Part shown: in pieces, positions 34,468 through 42,959 of the stretch | Numbering within the stretch: position 1 is the first letter of the stretch | Layout of the letters: each line of letters starts with the position of its first letter | From: CAZSAT01 sp964604675 | Lineage (GTDB): Bacteria; Myxococcota_A; UBA796; CAJQPC01 | DNA: 61,218 nt | Reading direction: 5' to 3' | Assembly: GCA_964604675.1 (NCBI GenBank) | Contig: CAZSAT010000030.1 | Location: 1 to 61,218, forward strand | The notes under the pieces: generated by a model | Seen by the model: the letters and a program-made list of their open reading frames with translations, nothing else | What the model was told of the DNA's origin: nothing | Database searches by the model: none | Program-made: the position numbers and the translations under genes

Positions 34468-35481
34468 TCAGCGGCGTAACGCCCCGAAGCTCGCGGTCTG
34501 CCGCTCCTCGAAACCCGCGTCCGTCCGCACCAGGAACAGCGCATCGAGCCCGGCAGCCTCCGCGACCCGAAGCCCCTCGTCGGCCCCGAGCACGGTGAGC
34601 GCCGTGGCCCAGGCGTCCGCCTCGGCGCAGGTGTCGGCCACCACGCTCACGCTGGCGAGCTGGTGGGTCACCGGCCGGCGGGTCCTGGGGTCGATGGTGT
34701 GCGAGCGCCCGTTCACCACGTTGCGGTAGTCGCCGCTCGTGGCCAGCGCCGCGTCGAGCAGCTGCACCTCGGTCCAGACCCCGCCAGCCGGGTTCTCGAC
34801 CCCGAGCGTCCAGAGCTTGCCGGCCTTGCTGCCCCCTACGCGCACCTCGCCGCCGATCTCCACCAGGTAGTCGCGGTGCCCGGCCGCCCGGAGGTCGTTC
34901 GCCACCTGGTCCACCGCCCAGCCCTTGGCCACCGCCGAGAGATCGATCCGCACCTGGGGCGAGGCCTTGGTCACGGCACCCGCCGTGAGCCCGACCCCGT
35001 CGAAGCCTAGCACCACCGCCGCCAGCGCTTCCTCGTCCGGCTCGGGCAGGGCGCGGCCAGCGGCGCCGAAGCCCCAGAGGTCGACGAGGGGCCCGACCGT
35101 CGGGTCGAAGGCCCCATGGCTCGACGACCAGACCGCCGCGGAGAGCTCCAGGACCTCGGCCAACCCCGCAGACACCGGGAAGGGCTCGGTGCCGGCCGCG
35201 TTGAGCCGCGACAGCTCCGAGTCGGGCTTCCAGGTGGACATCGACGCGTCGACATCGCTCAGGCGCTCGTCGACCAGGGCCGCGAGCGCGGCTCCGTCGG
35301 CGGGGCCCACCACCTTGATCGAGAAGGTGGTGCCGAACACCTGGCCGGTGAGCTCGGTGAGCTCGGGCGCCGGCGGCGGCAGGGCCGGTCGACGCCAGAA
35401 CAGCGCCCCGAACAACAGCGCGATGAAGAGGCCGGGGAGCAGGAGCTTGCGCAGCGGCGGAAGCTCCCGTGGGTCAGCCAC
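34468..35481 (-). CDS. apbE: FAD:protein FMN transferase ApbE
   Basis: This 337-aa enzyme covalently attaches FMN to Thr of NqrB and NqrC. The family blocks are visible: GQVFGTTFSIKVVG, STWKPDSELSRLN, FDPTVGPLVDLWGFG, IDLSAVAKGWAVDQVA, EIGGEVRVGG, GRSHTIDPRTRRPV and the Mg-binding DTCAEADAWATAL. The N-terminus has a hydrophobic anchor (LLLPGLFIALLFGALFW) but no lipobox Cys, unlike most ApbE lipoproteins. It is the last gene of the nqr operon; its ATG overlaps the nqrF stop by 8 nt, so expression is tied to its substrates. The role is firm from sequence and context. Confidence 0.94.
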   Translation of the reverse strand: MADPRELPPLRKLLLPGLFIALLFGALFWRRPALPPPAPELTELTGQVFGTTFSIKVVGPADGAALAALVDERLSDVDASMSTWKPDSELSRLNAAGTEPFPVSAGLAEVLELSAAVWSSSHGAFDPTVGPLVDLWGFGAAGRALPEPDEEALAAVVLGFDGVGLTAGAVTKASPQVRIDLSAVAKGWAVDQVANDLRAAGHRDYLVEIGGEVRVGGSKAGKLWTLGVENPAGGVWTEVQLLDAALATSGDYRNVVNGRSHTIDPRTRRPVTHQLASVSVVADTCAEADAWATALTVLGADEGLRVAEAAGLDALFLVRTDAGFEERQTASFGALRR

Positions 35482-36700
35482 CGAAGTCGTCGAGCATGAC
35501 GTTCTCGGGCTCCACGCCCAGCTCGTCCAACATCTCGATCACGCACTTGTTCATGATCGGCGGGCCGCAGAGGTAGTACTCGCAGTCCTCGGGGCTGGGG
35601 TGCTTCGAGAGGTACTCGTCGAGCACCACCTGGTGGATGAAGCCGGTGTAGCCCTCCCACTTGTCGTCGGGCAGCGCGTCGGACAGCGCGATGTGCCAGG
35701 TGAAGTTGTCGAACTCCTCGGCGATGCCGTCGAAGTCCTCCACGTAGAAGGCTTCGCGCCAGGAGCGCGCGCCGTACCAGAAGCTCACCTTCCGGGTGGT
35801 GCGGATGCGCTTGAACTGGTCGAAGATGTGCGCGCGCATCGGGGCCATGCCGGCGCCGCCCCCGATGAACACCATCTCGTTGTCGGTCTCCTTGGCGAAG
35901 AACTCACCGAAGGGGCCGGAGATCGTGACCGGATCGCCCGGCTTCAGGTCGAAGATGAAGCTCGACATCTGGCCCGGCGGCAGGTGCGGCTGGCGCGGCG
36001 GGGGCGACGCGATGCGGACGTTGAGCATGATGATGCCCTTCTCGCCCGGGTAGTTCGCCATCGAGTAGGCGCGTGTGACGTGCTCGTCGACCTTGGACAC
36101 GAACTTCCACATGTCGAACTTGTCCCAGTCGCCCCGGTACTCCTCCTCGATGTCGAAGTTCTTGTACTCGGCCACGTGCGGCGGGCACTCGATCTGGATG
36201 TAGCCGCCGGCCCGGAAGGGCACCTCTTCGCCCTCGGGGAGCTGCAGGATGAGCTCCTTGATGAAGGTGGCCACGTTGTGGTTCGACTTCGTGGTGCACT
36301 CCCACTTGCGCACGCTGAAGATCTCCGGCTCGACCTCGATCTTCATGTCCTGCTTGAGCTTGACCTGGCAGGACAGCCGGCAGCCTTCGCGGGCCTGCCC
36401 GCGGTTGATGAAGCCCTTCTCGGTGGGCAGCATCGAGCCGCCGCCTTCGTGCACGTGCACGGTGCACACACCGCAGCTGCCCATGCCGCCGCAGGCGCTC
36501 GGGATGAAGATCTTCCGCTCGGCGAGGGCGTTGAGCAGGGTGCCGCCCGCCTTGGTGACGATGGGGTTGTCCACGTCGTCGTTGATGATGATCTTGATGT
36601 CTGCGTCGCTGACGAGCTTGGCCTTCGCCACCATCAACACGCCCACCAGGGCGAGGATGATGACGAGGAACATGCCGACGCCGAGGCCGATCGTGAGCAT
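35474..36700 (-). CDS. nqrF: Na+-NQR subunit F (NADH-oxidising flavoprotein)
   Basis: This 408-aa subunit accepts electrons from NADH. The N-terminal TM helix (LTIGLGVGMFLVIILALVGVLMVA) leads into a [2Fe-2S] ferredoxin domain with SACGGMGSCGVCTVHV and later EGCRLSCQV. The FAD-binding RAYSMANYP and NAD-binding GGGAGMAPMRAHIF follow, then CGPPIMN near the end. The length matches known NqrF (about 407). A GGGGAG site lies 6 nt before the ATG. It overlaps apbE by 8 nt and follows nqrE by 12 nt. It starts the electron path that drives Na+ export. Confidence 0.97.
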   Translation of the reverse strand: MLTIGLGVGMFLVIILALVGVLMVAKAKLVSDADIKIIINDDVDNPIVTKAGGTLLNALAERKIFIPSACGGMGSCGVCTVHVHEGGGSMLPTEKGFINRGQAREGCRLSCQVKLKQDMKIEVEPEIFSVRKWECTTKSNHNVATFIKELILQLPEGEEVPFRAGGYIQIECPPHVAEYKNFDIEEEYRGDWDKFDMWKFVSKVDEHVTRAYSMANYPGEKGIIMLNVRIASPPPRQPHLPPGQMSSFIFDLKPGDPVTISGPFGEFFAKETDNEMVFIGGGAGMAPMRAHIFDQFKRIRTTRKVSFWYGARSWREAFYVEDFDGIAEEFDNFTWHIALSDALPDDKWEGYTGFIHQVVLDEYLSKHPSPEDCEYYLCGPPIMNKCVIEMLDELGVEPENVMLDDFGG

Positions 36701-36712
36701 TGCCCGCTCCCC

Positions 36713-37327
36713 TTAGAGGCTGATGCCGGCGAAGGACATGAAGCCGATGGCCATCAGTCCGGTCAGCACGAAGGTGATGCCCAGGCCGCGGAGGCCGGCG
36801 GGCACGTTGCTGTAGCGCATCTTCTCGCGGATGGCGGCGATGGCCACGACCGCGAGGAACCAGCCCACGCCACCCCCGGCGCCGTAGATCGCCGACTCCA
36901 CGAAGGTGTAGTCGCGCTGCACCATGAAGAGGCTCGCGCCCAGGATCGCGCAGTTCACCGCGATGAGCGGCAGGAACACCCCCAGCGCGCTGTAGAGCGG
37001 CGGGAAGTAGCGGTCCAGGGTCATCTCGACGATCTGCACCATCGCGGCGATGGTGCCGATGAAGGCGAGGAAGGTCAGGAAGCTCAGGTCGACCGAGGCC
37101 AGGCTCGGCGAAGCCCAGGCCAGCGCGCCATCCTTGAGCAGGTAGGTGTAGATCAGGTTGTTCATCGGCACGGTCATGCCGAGCACGAAGATGACCGCGA
37201 AGCCGAGGCCGATGGCGGTCTCGACCTTCTTGGACACAGCCAGGAAGCTGCACATGCCCAGGAAGAAGGCCAGGGCGAGGTTCTCGATGAACACCGCGGT
37301 CGTGAAGATGCTGAGGGCGTCTTCCAT
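36713..37327 (-). CDS. nqrE: Na+-NQR subunit E
   Basis: This 204-aa membrane subunit has six TM helices and matches NqrE closely: ENLALAFFLGMCSFLAVSKK, PMNNLIYTYLL and FLPLIAVNCAILGASLFM. The two conserved Cys in half-membrane helices (LGMCSF and VNCAILG) belong to the intramembrane Fe site shared with NqrD, which NqrM is thought to fill. The ATG at 37327 shares one base with the nqrD stop (TGATG). The length is typical (about 198-205). Confidence 0.97.
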   Translation of the reverse strand: MEDALSIFTTAVFIENLALAFFLGMCSFLAVSKKVETAIGLGFAVIFVLGMTVPMNNLIYTYLLKDGALAWASPSLASVDLSFLTFLAFIGTIAAMVQIVEMTLDRYFPPLYSALGVFLPLIAVNCAILGASLFMVQRDYTFVESAIYGAGGGVGWFLAVVAIAAIREKMRYSNVPAGLRGLGITFVLTGLMAIGFMSFAGISL

Positions 37328-37959
37328 CAGTACTCCTCCACCTGGTCGGGCTTCCACGCGCGCAGCGCCCAGATGAAGAAGCCGATGAGGAAGAAGGCGC
37401 CCGGGGCGAGCACCATCAGGCCGTTCGGGGTGTACCAGCCACCCTCCGTGACCAGCGGGAAGAGCTGCACACCGAGCAGGCTGCCGGCGCCGAAGAGCTC
37501 GCGGAAGAAGGCCACCAGGATGAGCACCAACGAGTAGCCCAGCCCGTTGCCCACGCCGTCGAGTGCCGACATGAAGGGACCGTTCTGCATGGCGTAGGCC
37601 TCGGCCCGGCCCATCACGATGCAGTTCGTGATGATGAGGCCGACGAACACGCTCAGCTGCTTGGACACGTCGAAGAGGAAGGCCTTCAGCACCTGGTCGA
37701 CCACGATGACCAGCGACGCGATGATGGTCAGCTGAACCACGATGCGGATGCTCGACGGGATGTAGTCCCGGATCATGCTGATGCTCACGTTGGAGCCCAC
37801 CAGCACGAAGGTGAGCGCCGCGCTCATCACGAGCGAGGTCTCCATCTTCGTGGTCACCGCCAACGCGGAGCACACGCCCAGCACCTGCAGGGCGATGGGG
37901 TTGTTGTTGAACAGCGGGTCGACGAGGACTTCACGCTGCTTCTTGGAGAGTCCTGCCAT
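37327..37959 (-). CDS. nqrD: Na+-NQR subunit D
   Basis: This 210-aa membrane subunit has six TM helices with NqrD landmarks: DPLFNNNPIALQVLGVCSALAVT, NVSISMIRDYIPSSIRI and VGLIITNCIVMGRAEAYAM. The Cys in GVCSAL and TNCIVMG pair with those of NqrE around the Fe centre in the Na+ path. The length is typical (about 210). The start follows the nqrC stop by one base, and the stop overlaps the nqrE start. Confidence 0.97.
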   Translation of the reverse strand: MAGLSKKQREVLVDPLFNNNPIALQVLGVCSALAVTTKMETSLVMSAALTFVLVGSNVSISMIRDYIPSSIRIVVQLTIIASLVIVVDQVLKAFLFDVSKQLSVFVGLIITNCIVMGRAEAYAMQNGPFMSALDGVGNGLGYSLVLILVAFFRELFGAGSLLGVQLFPLVTEGGWYTPNGLMVLAPGAFFLIGFFIWALRAWKPDQVEEY

Positions 37960-37960
37960 G

Positions 37961-38740
37961 TCAGCCCTTCAGGGTGGAGAGGTAGGGGCCGAAGGCGTCG
38001 GGCCCCAACCAGAAGTGGAGCGCGTTGGTCACGCCATTGGACGTGAGCGTGGCGCCCGAGAGCCCGTCGACCTTGTTGGGGGCGTTCGACGCGGGCGCCG
38101 CGGCGCCCTTGATGACCTGGATGGCCAGGTCGCCCTGCCGGTTGCGGAGCTTCCGCCCGGGCCACAGCGCCTTCCACCTGGGGTTGTCGACCTCACCGCC
38201 CAGGCCCGGGGTCTCACCGTGCTCGTAGAAGGTGATGCCGCCGATGGTGTCGCCATCAGCCTCGATGGCGATGAAGCCGTAGAGCGTGGACCAGAGGCCG
38301 GCGCCCTGGATGGGCAGGATGACCTGGTCCACCTGGTCGGCTTCCCCCATCACCTGGTACACGACCGCGTAGTGCGGGACGCGCTGCACCTTGGCATCGT
38401 TCTCGGGGGCTTCCTCGGAGAGGCTCGCGTCCTTGCTGGCCTTGCGCTGGTCGTAGCTGCCGAGGTCGATGGCGCCCTCGTCCGCGTAGGTGCCGGTGCG
38501 CAGGTCGACGGCGCGGGACTGGATGTTGGCTGCGAAGAGCTCGTTCGCCTCCTCGTTGGAGACCTTGTCCCCTTCGTCGAGGATGCCGGCGACGACCAGC
38601 ACCTTCTTCTGCTTGTCGGCGAGAGCGTTGGCGGCCTGCCGGTCCTTGAGCGCCACGGCGGCGCCGGAGACGAGCAAGCTGCACACGAGGCACACGGCGA
38701 TGGCGAAGCCGATCACGTAGCCGACGGAGTTACGCGACAT
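37961..38740 (-). CDS. nqrC: Na+-NQR subunit C (covalent FMN)
   Basis: This 259-aa subunit has one N-terminal TM helix (SVGYVIGFAIAVCLVCSLLVS) and a periplasmic domain. Near residue 225 the motif DGLSGATLTSNGVTN contains the SGAT sequence whose Thr carries FMN added by ApbE. The segments LWSTLYGFIAIEADGDTIGGITFYEHGETPGLGGEV are typical of NqrC. It overlaps the end of nqrB by 11 nt, so the two are translationally coupled. Confidence 0.97.
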   Translation of the reverse strand: MSRNSVGYVIGFAIAVCLVCSLLVSGAAVALKDRQAANALADKQKKVLVVAGILDEGDKVSNEEANELFAANIQSRAVDLRTGTYADEGAIDLGSYDQRKASKDASLSEEAPENDAKVQRVPHYAVVYQVMGEADQVDQVILPIQGAGLWSTLYGFIAIEADGDTIGGITFYEHGETPGLGGEVDNPRWKALWPGRKLRNRQGDLAIQVIKGAAAPASNAPNKVDGLSGATLTSNGVTNALHFWLGPDAFGPYLSTLKG

Positions 38741-39944
38741 AGCGGGCCCTCCTGCGCTTGATGTTGGCCTGGACGAAGAAGTGGTCGATGAAGGGCGCGA
38801 ACAGGTTCATGAAGAGGATCGCGAGCATCATCCCCTCCGGGTAGGCGGGGTTCACCACCCTCACCAGCACCACCAACAGCCCGATGAAGAAGCCGTAGAT
38901 GAGCCGGCCCTTCGACGTGAAGGCGCTCGACACGGGGTCGGTGGCCATGAACACGGTGCCGAAAGCCCAGCCGCCGAGCACCATGTGCCACCAGAAGGGC
39001 AGGTCGAACATGGGGTTGGTCTCGCTGCCGATGCCGTTCAGGACCATCGACATGCCCATGGTGCCGAGCACGATGCCGGCCATGGTCTCCCACGAGCCCA
39101 CGCGGGTGATGAGCAGCAAGCCCGCCCCCACCAGGCAGGCGATGGTCGAGACCTCGCCGATGGAGCCTGGGACCATGCCCAGGAAGGCGTCCATCCAGGT
39201 CACGCCGGCTTCGACCGCCTCGGTGCCGCCCTCGGCGGCCACCGCAAGCCAGGTGGCGCCGGAGAAGCCATCGGCGCTGACCGCGGTCCACACCTTGTCG
39301 CCGGAGATCGCCGCCGGGTAGGCGAAGAACAGGAAGGCGCGGCCAGTGAGCGCCGGGTTGAGCACGTTCATGCCCGTGCCGCCGAACATCTCCTTGCCCA
39401 CGACCACGCCGAAGGTGATGCCGATCGCCACCTGCCACAGCGGGATGGTGGGGGGCACGATGAGCGGGAACAAGGCCCCGGTGACCAGGAAGCCTTCGTT
39501 GATCTCGTGCTTGCGCACGATGGAGAAGACCATCTCCCAGAAGCCGCCGACCGCGTGCACCACCGCGAAGATCGGCACGAAGTAGCAGAGGCCGTAGATC
39601 ACGCACGACACCAGGTTCAGCGGGTCGTGCCCGAACCCCAGGAGCCCGAAGATCGTGGTCTGGAAGTCGCCTCGGGGGGTGGCCCCGTCGGCGATGGCCG
39701 CGTTGGCCTGGTAGCCGATGTTCCACACCCCGAAGAGCATGGCGGGCCCGAGCGCGATGGCGACCGTGATCATCATCCGCTTCAGGTCGATGCTGTCGCG
39801 GACGTGGGCGCCCTTGTGAGTGACCTCTCCGGGGGTGAAGAGGAAGGTGTCCGCCATCTCGTAGATGGCGTACCAACGCTCGAGCTTGCCGCCCTTCTCG
39901 AAGTGCGGAGCGACGGCGTCGAGCTGTTTGCGGAGGACCTGCAT
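38730..39944 (-). CDS. nqrB: Na+-NQR subunit B (Na+ channel, covalent FMN)
   Basis: This 404-aa polytopic subunit forms the main Na+ pathway. Its landmarks are KRMMITVAIALGPAMLFGVWNIGYQAN, NEGFLVTGALFPLIVPPTIPLWQVA, KEMFGGTGMNVLNPALTGRAFLFFAYP and GFSGATWLA, whose Thr is the FMN attachment site. The length is typical (about 400-415). I chose ATG 39944, which overlaps the nqrA stop (TGATG); the open frame extends further upstream but only as a shadow of nqrA. The order ABCDEF-apbE is canonical. Confidence 0.97.
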   Translation of the reverse strand: MQVLRKQLDAVAPHFEKGGKLERWYAIYEMADTFLFTPGEVTHKGAHVRDSIDLKRMMITVAIALGPAMLFGVWNIGYQANAAIADGATPRGDFQTTIFGLLGFGHDPLNLVSCVIYGLCYFVPIFAVVHAVGGFWEMVFSIVRKHEINEGFLVTGALFPLIVPPTIPLWQVAIGITFGVVVGKEMFGGTGMNVLNPALTGRAFLFFAYPAAISGDKVWTAVSADGFSGATWLAVAAEGGTEAVEAGVTWMDAFLGMVPGSIGEVSTIACLVGAGLLLITRVGSWETMAGIVLGTMGMSMVLNGIGSETNPMFDLPFWWHMVLGGWAFGTVFMATDPVSSAFTSKGRLIYGFFIGLLVVLVRVVNPAYPEGMMLAILFMNLFAPFIDHFFVQANIKRRRARYVA

Positions 39945-41326
39945 CAGCCTTCGGCCTCCAGGGTCGAGAGGGTCTTGCGGAGGAGCGGGCCGTAGTCGTA
40001 CTTGCCGGGGCAGACCACCGTGCACAGCGCGAGGTCTTCCTCGGCCAGCTCCATGCAGCCGAGCTCTTCGGCGCGCTCGACGTCGTTGACGATGATGGAG
40101 CGCAAGAGGTGGGTGGGCATCAGGTCGAGCGGCATGATGCGCTCGTAGAGGCCCAGCGGCACCATGGCGCGCTCGGAGCCGTTCGTGCTGGTGTTCAGGG
40201 CGAACCGCTTCTTGTTGGGGATGAGCTTCGACAGGAACGCAGGCAGGGTGGAGAACTTGTTCCAGCCCGGGTCGAGCCAGCCCAGGAACTCGCGCTCCCG
40301 GCCCTCGGCCAGCGCACTGACCTGGTTGTCGTAGCGACCGAGGTAGCCGAGCCGCTCGCCCATGGCCGCGGCACCCGAGAGCACCGATCCGGAGATGACC
40401 CGCTGGTCGCCGTCGTGCAGCTCGCCGGCGGTGAGCTCGTCGAGCGACGCCCCCCAGCGCGTGCGCAGCAGGCGGGGGTTCTTCACCGACGGACCCGCCA
40501 GCGCCACGTTGCGGTCGACCGGCAGCACGCCGTGGATCAACAGCTGCCCGAAGGCCACCACGTCGGCCCAGCCGATGTGCCACACCACCTTCTCCCGGTA
40601 GACCGGGTCCACGAAGTGGATGTGGGTGCCGGCGAGGCCCGCGGGGTGCGGTCCCTGGAACTCCTGCACCGTGAAGCGGCCCGGCGTGGCGCTGGTGAGG
40701 CTCTCGCCCGGCGCCTGGCAGAGGTGGATGTCGCCGCTGTGCAGCACAGCGAGCACGGCCATGCCCTTGTCGAACCACTCCCCGCGCCCGTCGAGCAGCG
40801 CCTTCGGGGCCGCGCAGAGCGGGTTGGTGTCCATCGCGGTGACGAAGATCGCCTTGGGCTGCTCGGCCGGCGAGGGCACGCGGCTGTACGGCCGGCGCCG
40901 GAAGGCGGTCCAGAGGCCGCTCTCCACCAACAGGGCGCGCAGCTCGTCGGCGGTGTAGCCGCCCACGTCGTCGCCCTTGTAGGCGGCGAAGGGCTGCAGC
41001 TCGTCGGAGCCGGGGTTGCCCGCCTGCTCGCCGTCGCTCAAGGCGATCACCACCGACTGCAGGGCGCGCTTGGCCCCGCGGTGGATCGCCTCGACCGTGC
41101 CGGCGCCCGGCGAGGTGTGCACCACACCGGGCTGCTTGCGGTCTTCGAACAGGGGCTGGCCCCGCTTCACCGTGTCGCCCACGTCGACGAGCATCCTCGG
41201 CTTCATACCGACGAAATCGCCTGCAACGATGGCCACGCGAGCCACGTCCCGAGCGTCCTCGAGGGTGGCCGTCGGCGCTCCGGTGATGGGGAGGTCCAGA
41301 CCCTTCTTGATGCTGTGAAGCGCCAT
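39944..41326 (-). CDS. nqrA: Na+-NQR subunit A
   Basis: This 460-aa peripheral subunit is the first gene of the operon and is thought to take part in quinone binding. The landmarks are HSIKKGLDLPITGAP, GDFVGMKPRMLVDVGDTVKRGQPLFEDRK, PGAGTVEAIHRGAKRALQSVVI, FVTAMDTNPLC and THIHFVDPV. The ATG at 41326 matches the usual start just before I-K-K-G-L-D; the frame is open further upstream without homology. The roughly 120 bp before it (41327-41446) should hold the operon promoter, though no clear -35/-10 pair stands out. Confidence 0.96.
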   Translation of the reverse strand: MALHSIKKGLDLPITGAPTATLEDARDVARVAIVAGDFVGMKPRMLVDVGDTVKRGQPLFEDRKQPGVVHTSPGAGTVEAIHRGAKRALQSVVIALSDGEQAGNPGSDELQPFAAYKGDDVGGYTADELRALLVESGLWTAFRRRPYSRVPSPAEQPKAIFVTAMDTNPLCAAPKALLDGRGEWFDKGMAVLAVLHSGDIHLCQAPGESLTSATPGRFTVQEFQGPHPAGLAGTHIHFVDPVYREKVVWHIGWADVVAFGQLLIHGVLPVDRNVALAGPSVKNPRLLRTRWGASLDELTAGELHDGDQRVISGSVLSGAAAMGERLGYLGRYDNQVSALAEGREREFLGWLDPGWNKFSTLPAFLSKLIPNKKRFALNTSTNGSERAMVPLGLYERIMPLDLMPTHLLRSIIVNDVERAEELGCMELAEEDLALCTVVCPGKYDYGPLLRKTLSTLEAEG

Positions 41327-41446
41327 GTCTTCTGGCTCCAGGGTGGCGGCTTCTAATGTCCTCGGGGGGCCTGTGCCACGACGCCGGTCAGGGAGTTGCC
41401 CACGGCACCGCGTGCCCGCAACGCTGAGACGTGATCTGGAGGCCGG

Positions 41447-41677
41447 ATGCTCGCCTGGACCCTGGCCCTCCTCACGCGCCGGAAGGTCGGCCGGCGCGGG
41501 CGTGGGAGCATGCACGACCCTCTGGCCGGCGGGGACCCCAGCCAGGGCGCGGTGTGGACCGGCGAGGCCGAGCAGGACCTCGCGGTGGGCGGGGTCGGCG
41601 ACAGGACCGGCGACGGCTGCGACGACGTGCTGATCGGGGCCTTCGGCGGCGACGGCAGCTCGTATCGACCCGAACTG
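41447..41677 (+). pseudogene. Remnant of an FG-GAP repeat protein gene
   Basis: A frame from ATG 41447 reads a weak signal-like start (MLAWTLALLTRRK) and then GDPSQGAVWTGEAEQDLAVGG, followed by VGDRTGDGCDDVLIGAFGG. This is one clear FG-GAP/integrin-type blade with its Ca2+ loop (DxTGDGxDDVLIGA). After about 41672 the frame continues only as the antisense of the MgtC/DUF4010 gene. A real FG-GAP protein has 6-7 such blades, so this is a truncated 5' piece, probably left by a deletion whose junction lies at the stop of the convergent gene. Confidence 0.6.
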
Positions 41678-42928
41678 CTACGCGAGCTGCACGCCCAGCC
41701 ACAACAGCACCCCGGCCACCCCCACCATCGTCACGAAGCCACCCGCGAGCCAGGCCCCCAGCTCGCGACCACCGTGGCTGGCGGCCAGCCCGCACTTCAC
41801 GGCGGCGTTGACCGCCACCGCGATCAGCACCGCCCAGGCCGCCGCCCGGGCGTTCAGGATGCCCTCGCCCACCATCGCGGCCACCGACAGCGAGATCGCG
41901 CTCGCATCGGCCAAGCCCGCCACGGCCGCGGTGCCGTAGACACCGCTCTCCCCGAACAGGGCGCCTGCCACCTGGCTCGCCACGAAGACCGCCGCCAGCA
42001 GCAGCCCGAACTTGAGCGCGGGCAGGAAGCTGTAGGGGTTCGCGAGCACCGCGTTCGGAACCTCGTCCGCACCGCTGCGTCCGGCCAACAGCGCCACCCC
42101 GGCCACCGCCGCCAGGAAGCCCCCGGTCAGGGGCAACCACAACACCTCGGCCAGGGCGTGGTCCACCACCCAGACCAACACCAACAGCCGCGGCAGCTGC
42201 ACCGAGTTGGCCAGCACCCCCGTCACGCCCAGGAAGCGCGCCAGCTCGGGCGCCTCCTTGGCGCGCTGGGCGAGCGACATCGTGACCGCGGTGGTGGACA
42301 CCAGCCCACCCACCAGGGCGCTCACCTGCAGGCCGCGCGAGCCGCCGAGGGCCCGCGTGAGGATGTAGCCCACGTACCCGATGCTCGAGACGAGGATGAC
42401 CAGGCCCCAGATCTGCGCAGGATTGACCGCCTCGTACGGTCCGAAGCCGCGGTCGGGCAGGAGCGGCCAGACCACCAGCACGACCACCAGGAACTTCAAG
42501 GTGTCGAGGAACTCCACGTCGCTCACGCGCTCGGCGACGAAGCGGTGCAGCAGCTCCTTGCTCGCCAGCACCACCACCAGCGCGACCGCCGTGGCGAGCG
42601 CCAGCGCTTCGTGATCCGCGACCAGCCACCCCAGCCAGAAGGTCACCAGCGCCGCGACCTCGGTGGTGCCCCCGATGCTGTCGCCTTCCTCCCGGGCGTA
42701 GCCGAGCGCCAGCATCACCACAACACCCGCGAAGCTGACCACCGCGAACAGCGCCTCGCCGCTGACCGCGGAGAGCGCGCCCAGCACCGCGAAGAGCGCG
42801 AAGGTGCGCATGCCGGCGAAGCTCTTCTCGCCTTCCTTGCGGGTGCGGTAGCGCTCGCCGCCGATGAGCAGGCCGATGGCCAGGGCCTCACCGACCGCGC
42901 GGAAGTCTGCCATCTCGGCCAGGAACAT
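41678..42928 (-). CDS. MgtC/DUF4010 membrane protein
   Basis: This 416-aa protein has about 12 TM helices. The N-terminal third matches MgtC: GEALAIGLLIGGERYRTRKEG, then AGMRTFALFAVLGAL. The C-terminal two thirds match DUF4010 (SSIGYVGYILTRALGGSRGLQVSALVGGLVSTTAVTMSLAQRAK). Fused proteins of this kind are common; MgtC affects Mg2+ and membrane-potential homeostasis, and the role of DUF4010 is unknown. The ATG at 42928 is the first Met of the MgtC core. It follows the porin by 31 bp on the same strand and may share its transcript. Confidence 0.9.
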   Translation of the reverse strand: MFLAEMADFRAVGEALAIGLLIGGERYRTRKEGEKSFAGMRTFALFAVLGALSAVSGEALFAVVSFAGVVVMLALGYAREEGDSIGGTTEVAALVTFWLGWLVADHEALALATAVALVVVLASKELLHRFVAERVSDVEFLDTLKFLVVVLVVWPLLPDRGFGPYEAVNPAQIWGLVILVSSIGYVGYILTRALGGSRGLQVSALVGGLVSTTAVTMSLAQRAKEAPELARFLGVTGVLANSVQLPRLLVLVWVVDHALAEVLWLPLTGGFLAAVAGVALLAGRSGADEVPNAVLANPYSFLPALKFGLLLAAVFVASQVAGALFGESGVYGTAAVAGLADASAISLSVAAMVGEGILNARAAAWAVLIAVAVNAAVKCGLAASHGGRELGAWLAGGFVTMVGVAGVLLWLGVQLA

Positions 42929-42959
42929 CCCGCGAGCCTACACCCACCGGGACCGAGCC

